From positions 1-57,218 of the forward strand of contig CAJULE010000015.1 of assembly GCA_910587445.1 (NCBI GenBank): a stretch of DNA of 57,218 nucleotides. Reading direction: 5' to 3'. Within the stretch, counting starts at the first letter, position 1. Each line of letters starts with the position of its first letter. This document shows, piece by piece, positions 34,881 through 43,572 of the stretch. The notes beneath the pieces were generated by a model that saw only the letters and a program-made list of their open reading frames with translations, was not told the DNA's origin and did no database searches. This DNA is from an uncultured Christensenellaceae bacterium. Its GTDB lineage: Bacteria; Bacillota; Clostridia; Christensenellales; Pumilibacteraceae. A program made the position numbers and the translations under genes.

Positions 34881-35654
34881 TTAATCTACGGTCAAAACGA
34901 CTTGCGTAAATACGCAGGGTTGAGGCGCACCGCCCGGAAGAGCGGGAATGACGATTCCGACTTCGAACTCATAGAGTCCGTCCGCATTCTTTTCCGCCGT
35001 ATAAACGCTTCCGTCCTCAGCAGTAAAAATGTATTTGCCGTCCACAAACTCGTACGTTCCCGAAATAGGCTGTATCGCCGCCGGTCCGTCGCTCAAAAAA
35101 ATATTAAACGTACCGTCGGGCGCGCAACTGCAACCGCAGACAAAACGCAAGCTTCCGAATACGGTTGCCGTACCGGAGAACGAAAGAATGTCCTGCCACG
35201 GTTCGCCGACAACTCGGAAATTCTCGTCCTTTAATGTAAGCTTGAGATTGCCGGCTCCGCGAGCGCCCAAATCGAGATGATATATAAATCCGAACGATTT
35301 ACTTACAGTATCGTACTGCGTTCTCACTATTGTGCCGTTCGCGTCGTTAAACGTGAACGTATATCCCTGACCTTCGGTGAACTCGTATGTGCCGTTTACC
35401 ACCGAAGAAAGCTTATTCGCACTTACCGAAAATTTGTCGTCCTTGCCGTTTAAAGATACGTCGTATTCGACTTCGTTTAAGGTTATTTTTCCGTCGAACG
35501 TAAAGTCGTATTCTCCCGCAGTAACTATATCTTTTGGCGGCGCCATGCCGACAGCAACTGCGACTATCGTCCAAATAAGAAAAGCAAGAATGACGAGAGC
35601 AAGCGCGGAAGCTATGCCGAGAAGTATTTTGTTTTTAAGAGATAAATTTTTCAT
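34881..35654 (-). CDS. Membrane-anchored extracytoplasmic protein of unknown function
   Basis: The 257-residue protein starts with a positively charged segment and one membrane helix (about residues 11-34, LLGIASALALVILAFLIWTI). A strand-rich exported part contains two similar stretches with the pattern GTYEF...YTFTF (NGTYEFTEGQGYTFTFND and SGTYEFVDGKYIFTAEDG), suggesting a repeated beta domain. A CGCSC cluster lies near residue 172. No family is recognised. Its ATG overlaps the stop of the upstream small membrane protein by 4 nt (ATGA). It is the last gene of the GH3-1 cassette, so it may help bind or position a polysaccharide at the cell surface, but that is only inferred from context. Confidence 0.65.
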   Translation of the reverse strand: MKNLSLKNKILLGIASALALVILAFLIWTIVAVAVGMAPPKDIVTAGEYDFTFDGKITLNEVEYDVSLNGKDDKFSVSANKLSSVVNGTYEFTEGQGYTFTFNDANGTIVRTQYDTVSKSFGFIYHLDLGARGAGNLKLTLKDENFRVVGEPWQDILSFSGTATVFGSLRFVCGCSCAPDGTFNIFLSDGPAAIQPISGTYEFVDGKYIFTAEDGSVYTAEKNADGLYEFEVGIVIPALPGGAPQPCVFTQVVLTVD

Positions 35655-36064
35655 TGTTTATTCTCTCCTTTCTCCCACGGGAAGAACGCCGAAACGACGT
35701 TGCATACGAGCATACCGACAAAGGCAATCGTAGTCGCAATCATCGCGCCCGACATCGGATCGGAAGCTATTCCGTAGAACTGATGCGAATAGTACATGAA
35801 ACGCGAGAACAGGAACAGTCCGATAGCCGAACCCAAAAACGCCATGACGACTATGGGACCGGCGCGGAAGAAATCTTTGTACGAGAATACGACCCCGGCA
35901 GCTATGCCGAACACAAGCAGTACGTCCACGCCCGCCACGAAGCCGTAGCTGTCCGTTCCTGCCACCGAGTAAGATACGAGTCCGACTATCGCAAGCAAAA
36001 TCGTCGCCGCCTGCAAATAGAAACCCACGCTTTTAGTCCCGAGAAACTCCTTGATTTTATTCAT
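35651..36064 (-). CDS. Small four-helix membrane protein of the GH3-1 cassette
   Basis: The 137-residue protein has four hydrophobic segments (about residues 13-33, 41-60, 68-88 and 103-127). The N-terminal KSVGFYLQAATILLAIVGLV resembles TIGFYVGLGGGAVGFVTAVI of the small protein after the second GH3 gene, so the two are probably paralogues. The ATG overlaps the GH3 stop region by 8 nt and has AGGAGG 7 nt upstream, so it is translationally coupled to the glycosidase. Small membrane proteins of this kind often accompany such permuted, membrane-anchored GH3 enzymes; the role is unknown. Confidence 0.7.
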   Translation of the reverse strand: MNKIKEFLGTKSVGFYLQAATILLAIVGLVSYSVAGTDSYGFVAGVDVLLVFGIAAGVVFSYKDFFRAGPIVVMAFLGSAIGLFLFSRFMYYSHQFYGIASDPMSGAMIATTIAFVGMLVCNVVSAFFPWEKGENKQ

Positions 36065-39032
36065 GAGCCGCCTCCTTATTTTTATCGTTTTTCACGTCGT
36101 AAGTCGCGATACAACCGACTATTCCCACAGCGACGAGACAACCGAGAATTACGTCTATGTTTATGATAGCCGTCTTCCACCAAGGCGTTATCTTCTTTAT
36201 GAGGGTGTTTGCCGAAATGCCGTTCATAGCTTTGCTGTTCACGTACACATAAAGTATTCTGTGGCAGGACGTACGCACCGCTTCGAAGAGATTCGAGTCC
36301 GCAAGAAGAGCCTCCTTATTGAGCTCGGAATTTCTTTCGTTACCGGGAAGCAGCATGAGCTTATCCGTACCGTGAGCGATCGCTCTGCCGCACATATAAG
36401 GCTCGAGCGCGTTGTCCGTGATCGTGTAGCCGTCGAAGCCCCATTCCTCGCGGAGAATTCCGTCCTGCAAAGCTCTGCTTACGCCCACCCACTCGCAGCC
36501 TATTCGGTTGAGAGAAGTCATCACGTTTTTTGCCTTTGCGACGGCGACCGAGCCTTCGAAACCGCGCAGACTGTGCTCGCGCGCCGCCTGCTCGTTTACG
36601 AACACGCCGTAACCGTAACGATCGGTCTCTTGGTCGTTGAAAGCAAAGTGCTTGGGTCCGGCTATTACGCCGTTCGCCTGAAGCCCTGCCGTAACTTCCG
36701 CGCCGAGTATGTAAGTAAGCGCGGAGTCTTCGGAGAAATACTCGAAGTTTCGTCCCGCATAAGGATGGCGGTGCATATTGAGCCCCGGTCCCCAAAGAGT
36801 CGTCATGCCCGTATAGAAGCAGTCTTCGCTCATGATCTCGCCGAGCTCGTATATGAGCTTTCTGTTAAACGTCGCCGCTTCGACGGTCTCCGACGGATAC
36901 ATACGAGGCTCGATCGCGCTGTACTTCGCCTCGCCCTCTATTACGGTACTGCCCGTATCGAGCGTAGTAGGATAACCTACGCACGGACCGGAGCCCACGC
37001 CGTCGTTGTCGTTCGTGCCGACGAAATTAAGTCCGAGTATGGGAGAAATAGCGCCGAAGTTCTTTCCGACTGTCGCGATCATTTCTTCGACCATAAGCTG
37101 GTTCAAGATCAAATCCCAGAACTCGTCGTCGTAGTCGAGTCCCTTCGCCATCAAGAGATTGTACGCGGTGTCCGCGCCGTATCTTCCCTTGTCGCTTACG
37201 GGCTCGCCTTTGACGTAATTGGGCTCGAACGTAATGTCGTCTATCATTCCCTTGTTTGCCGAAACTGCGGTTATGCCCGTCGGGAACGTGCCGTTCCAGT
37301 CGCTTCTGGAGAGCTGTTTCGCCGTGCCCTCGCCGAGCAAACTGTTAAGGTTAGCTTTGTCGAGACGATTGGTCTTTTCTGCCTCCGTGTTGTTGTGGAA
37401 AAGTCCGTTCTGCGTCGTGAAGCCGTCTCCCGTAAACTCGTAATCGTCGAAAGTACGGAAAGCGGAATTGTGCCAGAGCTTTGCAAGGTCGGCGTTTCCC
37501 TCTTTGTCCGTTCCGCTCTTGCCCTTAGCCGCAAGCACGTTGTTGAGCGCCTCATGCGCTCCGTTTCCCACGGCGAAATAGTAATCGCCGTCGTCCAAGA
37601 TCCAACCCTTTTGCTTTTTGTAATCGTAGCTTGCGAAATTGTAGAGCTCGGTCTTAAACGTGACTATTTCCGAGCCCGTTCCCGCAGCGAGCGTTCCCGT
37701 CTTAGCTACGTCCAAAAGCTGAATGGCGCTCTTTTCCACGCCGTTAGCCTTGTCGTAGTCGGTGTACGGACTCTGCACATAGAGCTGAACCGCGTGTTTG
37801 CCCGCCTGCGTCCCCTTGTTGGTCACTTGAACGCTTGCCGTAACGACATTGTTTTTCACTTCGAGCGAAAGAAGCTTCTCCTCGAAATTCGTGTACGAAA
37901 GCCCGAAGCCGAAAGGATAGTCTACCTCTTTCGCATATTCCCATGCGCTCTCGCCCATGAATGTGCCGACCGATGAGGAAGCGCAGCCCGCTCCGAGCAC
38001 GCAATCCTCGTATCTCGTCTCGTAATACTTATAACCGACGTAAATACCTTCGTTAAAGGTCGTATACTTTGTGCCGCCCGCTCCGACGCCTATGCTTCCC
38101 GCCGCCGCCGTGATTTCGGAAGCGTTTTCGTAAGCCGTCGTTCCCGCCGCTTGATATGCCGCGGACGAGCGCGACGAAGCCGCATATGTGTCTATGAGTT
38201 TGCCCGACGGGTTGATTTCGCCGTCGAGAATCTTTCCTATAGACTTTGCGCCGAGCGCGCCGAGACCGCCTATCTGAAGTATCGCGCCCACTTTCGCGTC
38301 TTCTTTAAGCGAATGTATCGCAACGGGAGACGCCGAATTTATGACTACTATCACTTTGTCGCACGCCTCTTTGACCGCGTCTATGAGCGCCGTTTCGCCG
38401 CTCGAAAGCTCGTAGTAGCCGTCCACCGCGTCGCCGCCCTCGCCCGTAACGCGAGAAAGAACAACGATTCCGGCGTCCTTATATGATGCTACGCTCGACA
38501 TAGGAAGTTCGCCTGCCGCTATTTCCGCTGTGGGCGGAGCGTCGTATTTGACGTTCTTGCCGGCGTAGAAGTTCCACATGGTTTCGTTCACTTTGAAGCC
38601 TGCTTCTTCGAGACCTCGTTTGAACGTGTAGTTTATGTTGTCGTTGTCCTTGTTGCCTATTGCGGCGTTGCCCGAACTTCCGCCGTAAACGGCTTTATAG
38701 CTCGCCTTGCCGAAAAGCGTGACGGAAGCGCCCTCGTTTAACGGAAGCGTGTTGCTCTCGTTTTTCAAAAGCACCGTCCCTTCATCGGTTATGCGCTCGA
38801 TTATTTCGAGTTTCTGCCGCATGAACGCGTCCATGGAAGCCGTCTTTTTCTTGTAGTATTCGGTGTCGGCTTCCTCTTCGTTTTCCGATTTGACGATTTC
38901 GTACGACGATGTGCCGAGCATTTGATTTATGTCGGCTTCCGCCTGGCTCGCAAGAGCCGTCAGACCTATCATCACCGCGAAAACCGCCGTAAATACCGTC
39001 GTGAGACCACGACTCAGTCTTTTCAATAACAT
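36057..39032 (-). CDS. Membrane-anchored, domain-permuted GH3 glycoside hydrolase (GH3-1)
   Basis: The 991-residue protein has the GH3 domains in reversed order. After an N-terminal membrane anchor (about residues 8-30) comes the alpha/beta sandwich (GTVLLKNESNTLPL, NPSGKLIDTYAAS, FNEGIYVGYKYYETRYED, YPFGFGLSYTNF). A fibronectin-III domain follows, then the TIM barrel with MHRHPYAGRNFEYFSED, AGPKHFAFNDQET and the nucleophile Asp in GYTITDNALEPYM. A second membrane helix lies near the C-terminus (AIINIDVILGCLVAVGIVGCIA). The active domains should thus face the outside, tethered at both ends. GH3 includes beta-glucosidases, xylosidases and arabinofuranosidases. The start at 39032 has AGGAG 7 nt upstream and aligns with GH3-2; an ATG at 39059 is less likely. 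Confidence 0.92.
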   Translation of the reverse strand: MLLKRLSRGLTTVFTAVFAVMIGLTALASQAEADINQMLGTSSYEIVKSENEEEADTEYYKKKTASMDAFMRQKLEIIERITDEGTVLLKNESNTLPLNEGASVTLFGKASYKAVYGGSSGNAAIGNKDNDNINYTFKRGLEEAGFKVNETMWNFYAGKNVKYDAPPTAEIAAGELPMSSVASYKDAGIVVLSRVTGEGGDAVDGYYELSSGETALIDAVKEACDKVIVVINSASPVAIHSLKEDAKVGAILQIGGLGALGAKSIGKILDGEINPSGKLIDTYAASSRSSAAYQAAGTTAYENASEITAAAGSIGVGAGGTKYTTFNEGIYVGYKYYETRYEDCVLGAGCASSSVGTFMGESAWEYAKEVDYPFGFGLSYTNFEEKLLSLEVKNNVVTASVQVTNKGTQAGKHAVQLYVQSPYTDYDKANGVEKSAIQLLDVAKTGTLAAGTGSEIVTFKTELYNFASYDYKKQKGWILDDGDYYFAVGNGAHEALNNVLAAKGKSGTDKEGNADLAKLWHNSAFRTFDDYEFTGDGFTTQNGLFHNNTEAEKTNRLDKANLNSLLGEGTAKQLSRSDWNGTFPTGITAVSANKGMIDDITFEPNYVKGEPVSDKGRYGADTAYNLLMAKGLDYDDEFWDLILNQLMVEEMIATVGKNFGAISPILGLNFVGTNDNDGVGSGPCVGYPTTLDTGSTVIEGEAKYSAIEPRMYPSETVEAATFNRKLIYELGEIMSEDCFYTGMTTLWGPGLNMHRHPYAGRNFEYFSEDSALTYILGAEVTAGLQANGVIAGPKHFAFNDQETDRYGYGVFVNEQAAREHSLRGFEGSVAVAKAKNVMTSLNRIGCEWVGVSRALQDGILREEWGFDGYTITDNALEPYMCGRAIAHGTDKLMLLPGNERNSELNKEALLADSNLFEAVRTSCHRILYVYVNSKAMNGISANTLIKKITPWWKTAIINIDVILGCLVAVGIVGCIATYDVKNDKNKEAAHE

Positions 39033-39136
39033 CTGTTTTCTCCTGATTTTATTATTCATATTTGCCTTGCTTCTTCGAAATTTTTTTCTCTCTATCCCTC
39101 CTCTGCCATTGTCCTTTCAAAGCATAATATTATTTT

Positions 39137-39234
39137 CGCTTACATTATAACCTATCCCCCCCCCCGAGAAAAGACGTTTATACTCGCGTTATGGACATTT
39201 ATTCCCATTTGCGCTTTCGTAATGCGAAATTTCC
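39137..39234 (-). promoter_or_regulatory. Duplicated operator-promoter block with G10 tract upstream of GH3-1 (site B)
   Basis: On the minus strand, GGGAATAAATGTCC (39206-39193) and GAGTATAAACGTCT (39185-39172) form the same 21-bp-spaced direct repeat as sites A and C. Then come a run of ten G (39165-39156) and the -10 TATAAT (39149-39144). The whole 98-bp block is nearly identical to 43460-43556, differing by three substitutions and one G in the homopolymer. Confidence 0.8.
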
Positions 39235-39246
39235 CAATATAAAACA

Positions 39247-39280
39247 GCATACGCCTGCGGACAGTTCCGCAGGCGTATGC
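39247..39280 (-). terminator. Terminator of the GH3-2 cassette
   Basis: GCATACGCCTGCGGA (39247-39261) and TCCGCAGGCGTATGC (39266-39280) form a perfect 15-bp stem with a 4-nt loop, followed on the minus strand by TGTTTTATATT. A run of nine C (minus strand; 39285-39293) lies between the last stop codon and the hairpin. Confidence 0.8.
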
Positions 39281-39326
39281 CTAAGGGGGGGGGATATTTG
39301 CAAACCGTTATTCGGTCCGCGTCATA

Positions 39327-39728
39327 TTATGCAGTTTGATTCTTGTCTCTTTCGCAAAACGAAGCAAACGTACAAGCGGCTATGCCGATGAAGTTGAGCA
39401 CCAACAAAAGCACCACAACTCCGAGTATCGCTCCGCGCTCGTTCATGCCGTAGATATGGTTCAACATTTCCTGAAACATCGTTATGCGGTCGAGGATATG
39501 CAGTCCGAAGGCAAGCGAGAAGAACAATACCGCGACGAGCGGAAGAAACTTCCATTCGAAAAACAGCGAGAGCACGCAAACCGCAGTACCGAGCAGCAAC
39601 ATGACGAACACTTGAGGCGCAAACAATCCCACCGTCAAAGTGTATATAAGATATATCACTGCCGTAACAAACCCGACGGCTCCGCCGCCCAAGCCAACAT
39701 AAAAGCCAATAGTTTTATTCTTAAACAT
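39327..39728 (-). CDS. Small four-helix membrane protein of the GH3-2 cassette
   Basis: The 133-residue protein has four hydrophobic segments (about residues 9-30, 36-52, 57-75 and 100-122) and short loops. Its N-terminus (KNKTIGFYVGLGGGAVGFV) resembles the small membrane protein that follows GH3-1. The start at 39728 has AAGGAGAACTGATA before the ATG and lies 2 nt after the GH3-2 stop. An in-frame extension up to 39836 lies inside GH3-2 and is rejected. It is the last gene of the lipoprotein-GH3-2 operon. Its function is unknown; coupling to a membrane-bound glycosidase is conserved between the two cassettes. Confidence 0.7.
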   Translation of the reverse strand: MFKNKTIGFYVGLGGGAVGFVTAVIYLIYTLTVGLFAPQVFVMLLLGTAVCVLSLFFEWKFLPLVAVLFFSLAFGLHILDRITMFQEMLNHIYGMNERGAILGVVVLLLVLNFIGIAACTFASFCERDKNQTA

Positions 39729-39730
39729 TA

Positions 39731-42667
39731 TCAGTTCTCCTTTTTGACGTACGCGTACACCGCAAACATCGCCGCAAGTCCGAGCGCAACGGCTCCGAGC
39801 ACAACATTTATCACGATTATCGTAGGTTGCCACCAAGGCGTAACGGATACGACGTCGTATGCCGACGACAGACCGTTCATGAGATTGGTATGCGCATAGG
39901 TGAAGTAAATGCGGTGAGCTATTTCTTTGAGCTGAAGAACGATATTTCCGTCATCGGTTTCGCGTATTACTCTGTTGATTTCCTTCGTGCGTTTTTCGCC
40001 CGCCGCGCCGCTCGTATAGCAGAACAATTCGGTTCCGTTCATGAGCGTTTCCACGGAGTGCATATAAGAGTTGATTCCCGCGGCATCGGTTATTACCATG
40101 CCGACAAAGCCCCATTCGTCACGGAGTATGCCGTTCTGAACTTCGCCGTAATGTCCCACCCAAATAGGTCCGACGCGGTTGAACGCCGTCATGACGCTGG
40201 TTGCGCCGCCCTTTGTGAAGGCGCCTTCGAAAGCGCGGAGCTGTATCTCGCGGAAGCCCTGTTCGTTGCCGTAAGTAGCTACGCCCGTACGCCAGGTCTC
40301 CTGATCGTTTGCAAAGAAATGCTTGGGACCTGCCGACACGCCCATCTTTTCCAGCTCGGCGCATTGAGCCGCCGCCAACAGGTATGCAAGGTTTGCGTCT
40401 TCGGAATAGTACTCGAAGTTACGTCCGCCGAACGGAGTGCGGTGCGTATCTACGCCCGGGCACCAGACCTGCTGTGCGCGGTGAGCGAGAACTGCGTCTT
40501 CGCCCATATAGTAGCCGCGCTTTGCGAGCATATCGGTGCTCCACGACGAAGCCGCCACGCTTTCGTTTACATACGCATGACCTGCGATACCGTCGGGACC
40601 GTCGCCGTTGGACGTCTGCGGAGCGTTTATGCTCAAAATTTCCGCAACGCCGCCGTTATCGAACGTAGCCGCTATAAGGTCGGAAAGCGTCATCTGGTCG
40701 ATGAAGTCCGTCCACAGCATATCGTCGTAGGGCACGCCGTACATATCCGCAAGCTTTATGCCCTTATTTATTCCCGTCTTAACATTCAGTGCGGAAGGAG
40801 CATTGGCGGGCTTTGTGTAATTGCCGTCGCACAGTTTTGCGATGAGTTCTTTGGTCGCCGTTATCTTTGTGGGTTCGGTGGGATAGGTTCCCTGCCAATC
40901 CTTTCTCGACACATACGTAGCCGCGTCCTTGACCCAGTGATTTATATCGGCTTCGTCGAGACGGTTGGTGACGCGCGCCGTATCGGTCTTGGAATATGTC
41001 TCGGTATCGAGTTTGTTCTCTTTCCACGAATACGTCTTTGTCTTGTCGCCCGTTACGGATTTGCCCGTAAAGTCGTACATACCCGTCGCATTCTTTGCCG
41101 CGAGAATATTGTTGAGCGCGTCGTGGCAATCGTCGCCGATCGCGAGATAGTAGTCGCCCTCGCTCATGACGTAGGTCTTTGCGTTTGTATAGTCATAGCT
41201 TGCGAGGAAGTACTTTTCGAAAGTTATCTCGAAATCCACGGTGGCGCTCGGCTCGATCATATCCGTCTTTGCAAAGCCCACGAGCTGAACTGCCGCTTTT
41301 TCTACGTTGTTCTTCTTTTCGTACTCGCCGTACGGCGTCTGAGCGTAAAGCTCGACGACGCTCTTACCTGCAACGGCGCCCGTATTCTTGACCGTGCCTT
41401 TCACCGTCATCGTGCCGTCTTTGTTGTCCGTAACGCCCGAAAGCTTTTGCTCGAACGTCGTGTAGGAAAGTCCGTAACCGAACGGATAGGACATTTCGTC
41501 CGCATAGTTCCAGGTCGAATTTGCCGAGTCCCACACGCCTGCGCTGCCTGCCGCATTGCCCTGTCCGAGTATAACGTCTTCATAACGTGTTTCGTAGTAC
41601 TTATATCCGACGTAAATGCCCTCGGTCTGAACGACATAATAGATACATTCGGCGGCATTGTCCGTAACGCCCTTGGCAACCTCGACTCTGTTCTCGTAAG
41701 CGAATTCGCCGAAGTTTACCGTCGCGGGCGCGGAAAGCGAATTGGACGCATATGTATCGACAAGTTTGCCGGACGGATTCGCTTCGCCCTTGAGAAGATT
41801 CGCAACGCCTCTGAAGCCCGTGCTGTTTCCGGGACCGCCTATCCACATCGCGGCGTCCACGCCGTACTCGTCAAACCACTTCACTTCCATGGGATTGCTC
41901 GTATTGAGCAGGACGATGACCTTCGTGAAAGTGCCGTTGTCCTTGTACTGCTTTACAAGCGCCATAAGGTCGCGTTCGTCCTTATGAAGCGCGAGCTGGC
42001 TTATGCCTTCGCTGTCGTTTCTGTAAAGGTCGTTCGACTCGCCGCCGTCGCGCGAAAGCATGACTATGGCGGGACCGTTCGTAAACGACGCCTTGACTTC
42101 GTCGGTGTATACGCTTATCGGCGATTCGCCAATCGTGCGCTTGGAGCCGTCGCGCTTCGGCGAGCGGTCGTCATTGTATGCTTTTATGAGCGTCTGATTG
42201 GCTGTAAAGCCGCCCTCTTGCATAGCTTTGAGATAGTCTACGCTCTCGCCGCCGCTTCCGCCGCCGGAATTTGCTTTTCTGTACGGGATTACGGTGGAAC
42301 GTCCCAAAAGGTTTACCGTCATTTCGTTTGCTTTTATCGGAAGCGCATTGTTGTTATTGCGCAGAAGCACCGCGCCCTCTTCTTCCTCAAGCACGACGAA
42401 TTCGCCAACCGCTTTATTCTTTGCGGCGAGTTCTTCCTCCGTCACGTTGTTGACGTCCTTTGCGAACTTACTCTTGTAATACTGAGGCTTTTCCACTTCG
42501 TCCTCGCTCGTAATGCCGTCTTTCAATACAAGCTTGCTCGTAGGCGTATTAAGCGCATTGTTGACTACGGGCGCATATTGGAACGCCGCTATCGAAAAGC
42601 CCAAGACGAGACACTCCAAAAATATAACAATCGACGCGAGTCCTCTGAATAAAGTTTTTTTCTTCAT
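39731..42667 (-). CDS. Membrane-anchored, domain-permuted GH3 glycoside hydrolase (GH3-2)
   Basis: The 978-residue protein is a paralogue of GH3-1 with the same reversed order. It has an N-terminal anchor (about residues 8-30) and the alpha/beta sandwich (GAVLLRNNNNALPI, NPSGKLVDTYASN, EGIYVGYKYYETRYED, YPFGYGLSYTTF). A fibronectin-III domain is next (VVELYAQTPYGEYEKKN). The TIM barrel has THRTPFGGRNFEYYSED, AGPKHFFANDQET and the nucleophile Asp in GMVITDAAGINSYM. A C-terminal membrane helix (VINVVLGAVALGLAAMFAVYAYV) ends it. The catalytic residues expected for GH3 are present. The start has AAAGGAGATAATA. It lies 12 nt after a lipoprotein gene and is probably controlled by site C. Its substrate is probably a plant beta-glucan, xylan or arabinan fragment. 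Confidence 0.92.
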   Translation of the reverse strand: MKKKTLFRGLASIVIFLECLVLGFSIAAFQYAPVVNNALNTPTSKLVLKDGITSEDEVEKPQYYKSKFAKDVNNVTEEELAAKNKAVGEFVVLEEEEGAVLLRNNNNALPIKANEMTVNLLGRSTVIPYRKANSGGGSGGESVDYLKAMQEGGFTANQTLIKAYNDDRSPKRDGSKRTIGESPISVYTDEVKASFTNGPAIVMLSRDGGESNDLYRNDSEGISQLALHKDERDLMALVKQYKDNGTFTKVIVLLNTSNPMEVKWFDEYGVDAAMWIGGPGNSTGFRGVANLLKGEANPSGKLVDTYASNSLSAPATVNFGEFAYENRVEVAKGVTDNAAECIYYVVQTEGIYVGYKYYETRYEDVILGQGNAAGSAGVWDSANSTWNYADEMSYPFGYGLSYTTFEQKLSGVTDNKDGTMTVKGTVKNTGAVAGKSVVELYAQTPYGEYEKKNNVEKAAVQLVGFAKTDMIEPSATVDFEITFEKYFLASYDYTNAKTYVMSEGDYYLAIGDDCHDALNNILAAKNATGMYDFTGKSVTGDKTKTYSWKENKLDTETYSKTDTARVTNRLDEADINHWVKDAATYVSRKDWQGTYPTEPTKITATKELIAKLCDGNYTKPANAPSALNVKTGINKGIKLADMYGVPYDDMLWTDFIDQMTLSDLIAATFDNGGVAEILSINAPQTSNGDGPDGIAGHAYVNESVAASSWSTDMLAKRGYYMGEDAVLAHRAQQVWCPGVDTHRTPFGGRNFEYYSEDANLAYLLAAAQCAELEKMGVSAGPKHFFANDQETWRTGVATYGNEQGFREIQLRAFEGAFTKGGATSVMTAFNRVGPIWVGHYGEVQNGILRDEWGFVGMVITDAAGINSYMHSVETLMNGTELFCYTSGAAGEKRTKEINRVIRETDDGNIVLQLKEIAHRIYFTYAHTNLMNGLSSAYDVVSVTPWWQPTIIVINVVLGAVALGLAAMFAVYAYVKKEN

Positions 42668-42679
42668 TATTATCTCCTT

Positions 42680-43345
42680 TTATCGGTTTGCGGCAACGGG
42701 ATACCGTGCGTCGGCGGTCAGCACCTGCGACCACTCGTTGTATGAGATGAAATAGTTCATATGCCATCTTCCTCTGAGCTCGTACTGGAACGAAATATTG
42801 TTGAGCTCGTCATATTCTATCTCCATTTCGGTCATATGATCTTCCTTGGCGCCTTCGACCCAATTGGTGAGCCAAATTCTGAGCGTCTCTCCGTCCCATG
42901 TCCACTTTGTTTCATGCGGGTCGTTGCTTCCGCCGCCTCCGCCGCCTTGTAGGCTGATGTGTCCGTCGGCGTGCAGACAGCATCTGTCGACGCCGTTTGC
43001 CAAAGTCAACACGACCTTTTCGCCAAGCTCGATGACCTTTATCGGCTGTTTAAACGTCTTGTCTTGATAAGTTATGGTCACTTCCGTATCGCTTAGGGTG
43101 AGCGGACCCGTCTTATCTATCGTGTAATCGGTAATCTCTTTGCGAGTGCCGTCCGAATAAATTGCCGTAAGCACGATACCCGTCTTATCGAACGTCTCGC
43201 CGACAACGTATTCCTCTTTCTCTGCGCCCATCATTAACTGAATATCGGTAATCGTGGGTTCGCCGCAAGCCGCAAAAGCCAATACCGCCGCCAAAGCGGT
43301 GACCGCAATTACGACTGCCAATAAATTACTTGCAATTTTTTTCAT
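42680..43345 (-). CDS. Lipoprotein with bacterial Ig-like domain
   Basis: The 221-residue protein has a signal peptide ending in a lipobox (AFAAC, Cys at residue 27), so it is a surface lipoprotein. Residues 32-105 look like a bacterial Ig-like (Big_3-type) domain: EYVVGETFDKTGIVLTAIYSDGTRKEITDYTID...VTITYQDKTFKQPIKV. Residues 105-220 are strand-rich with a Gly run (QGGGGGGSND) and Trp residues (WTWDGETLRIWLTNWV), suggesting carbohydrate or ligand binding, but no family is recognised. It is first in the operon with GH3-2. The ATG follows AAAGGAGGATATA. A role in holding the substrate near the anchored glycosidase is inferred. Confidence 0.75.
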   Translation of the reverse strand: MKKIASNLLAVVIAVTALAAVLAFAACGEPTITDIQLMMGAEKEEYVVGETFDKTGIVLTAIYSDGTRKEITDYTIDKTGPLTLSDTEVTITYQDKTFKQPIKVIELGEKVVLTLANGVDRCCLHADGHISLQGGGGGGSNDPHETKWTWDGETLRIWLTNWVEGAKEDHMTEMEIEYDELNNISFQYELRGRWHMNYFISYNEWSQVLTADARYPVAANR

Positions 43346-43459
43346 TATATCCTCCTTTATTGCAGTTTCTTTCCTTAATCAAACCGTTTTTTTGCTTTTC
43401 GTTTAACTGTTTCTCATCCTCCTTTCCCTTTAGGTGATTAAATACGCGTACTCTTCAGA

Positions 43460-43556
43460 CGCTTACATTATAACCTATCCCCCCCCCGAGAAAAGACGTT
43501 TGTACTCACGTTATGGACATTTATTCCCATTTGCACTTTCGTAATGCGAAATTTCC
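43460..43556 (-). promoter_or_regulatory. Duplicated operator-promoter block with G9 tract upstream of the lipoprotein-GH3-2 operon (site C)
   Basis: On the minus strand, GGGAATAAATGTCC (43528-43515) and GAGTACAAACGTCT (43507-43494) are 21 bp apart. They are followed by nine G (43487-43479) and the -10 TATAAT (43472-43467). The block is a near-copy of 39137-39234. No -35 consensus is present, which fits activation by an AraC-type protein. Confidence 0.8.
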
Positions 43557-43572
43557 GCCAAAAGAAAAAAAG

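Noticed and set aside
39247..39293. Plus-strand terminator followed by poly-G
   Set aside because: No plus-strand gene leads into it; the hairpin fits the minus-strand GH3-2 operon instead.
39827..42652. 941-codon plus-strand frame opposite GH3-2 (and similar ones opposite GH3-1 and the truncated GH3)
   Set aside because: These are mirror frames of GH3 genes with strong codon bias; no start signals and no recognisable domains.
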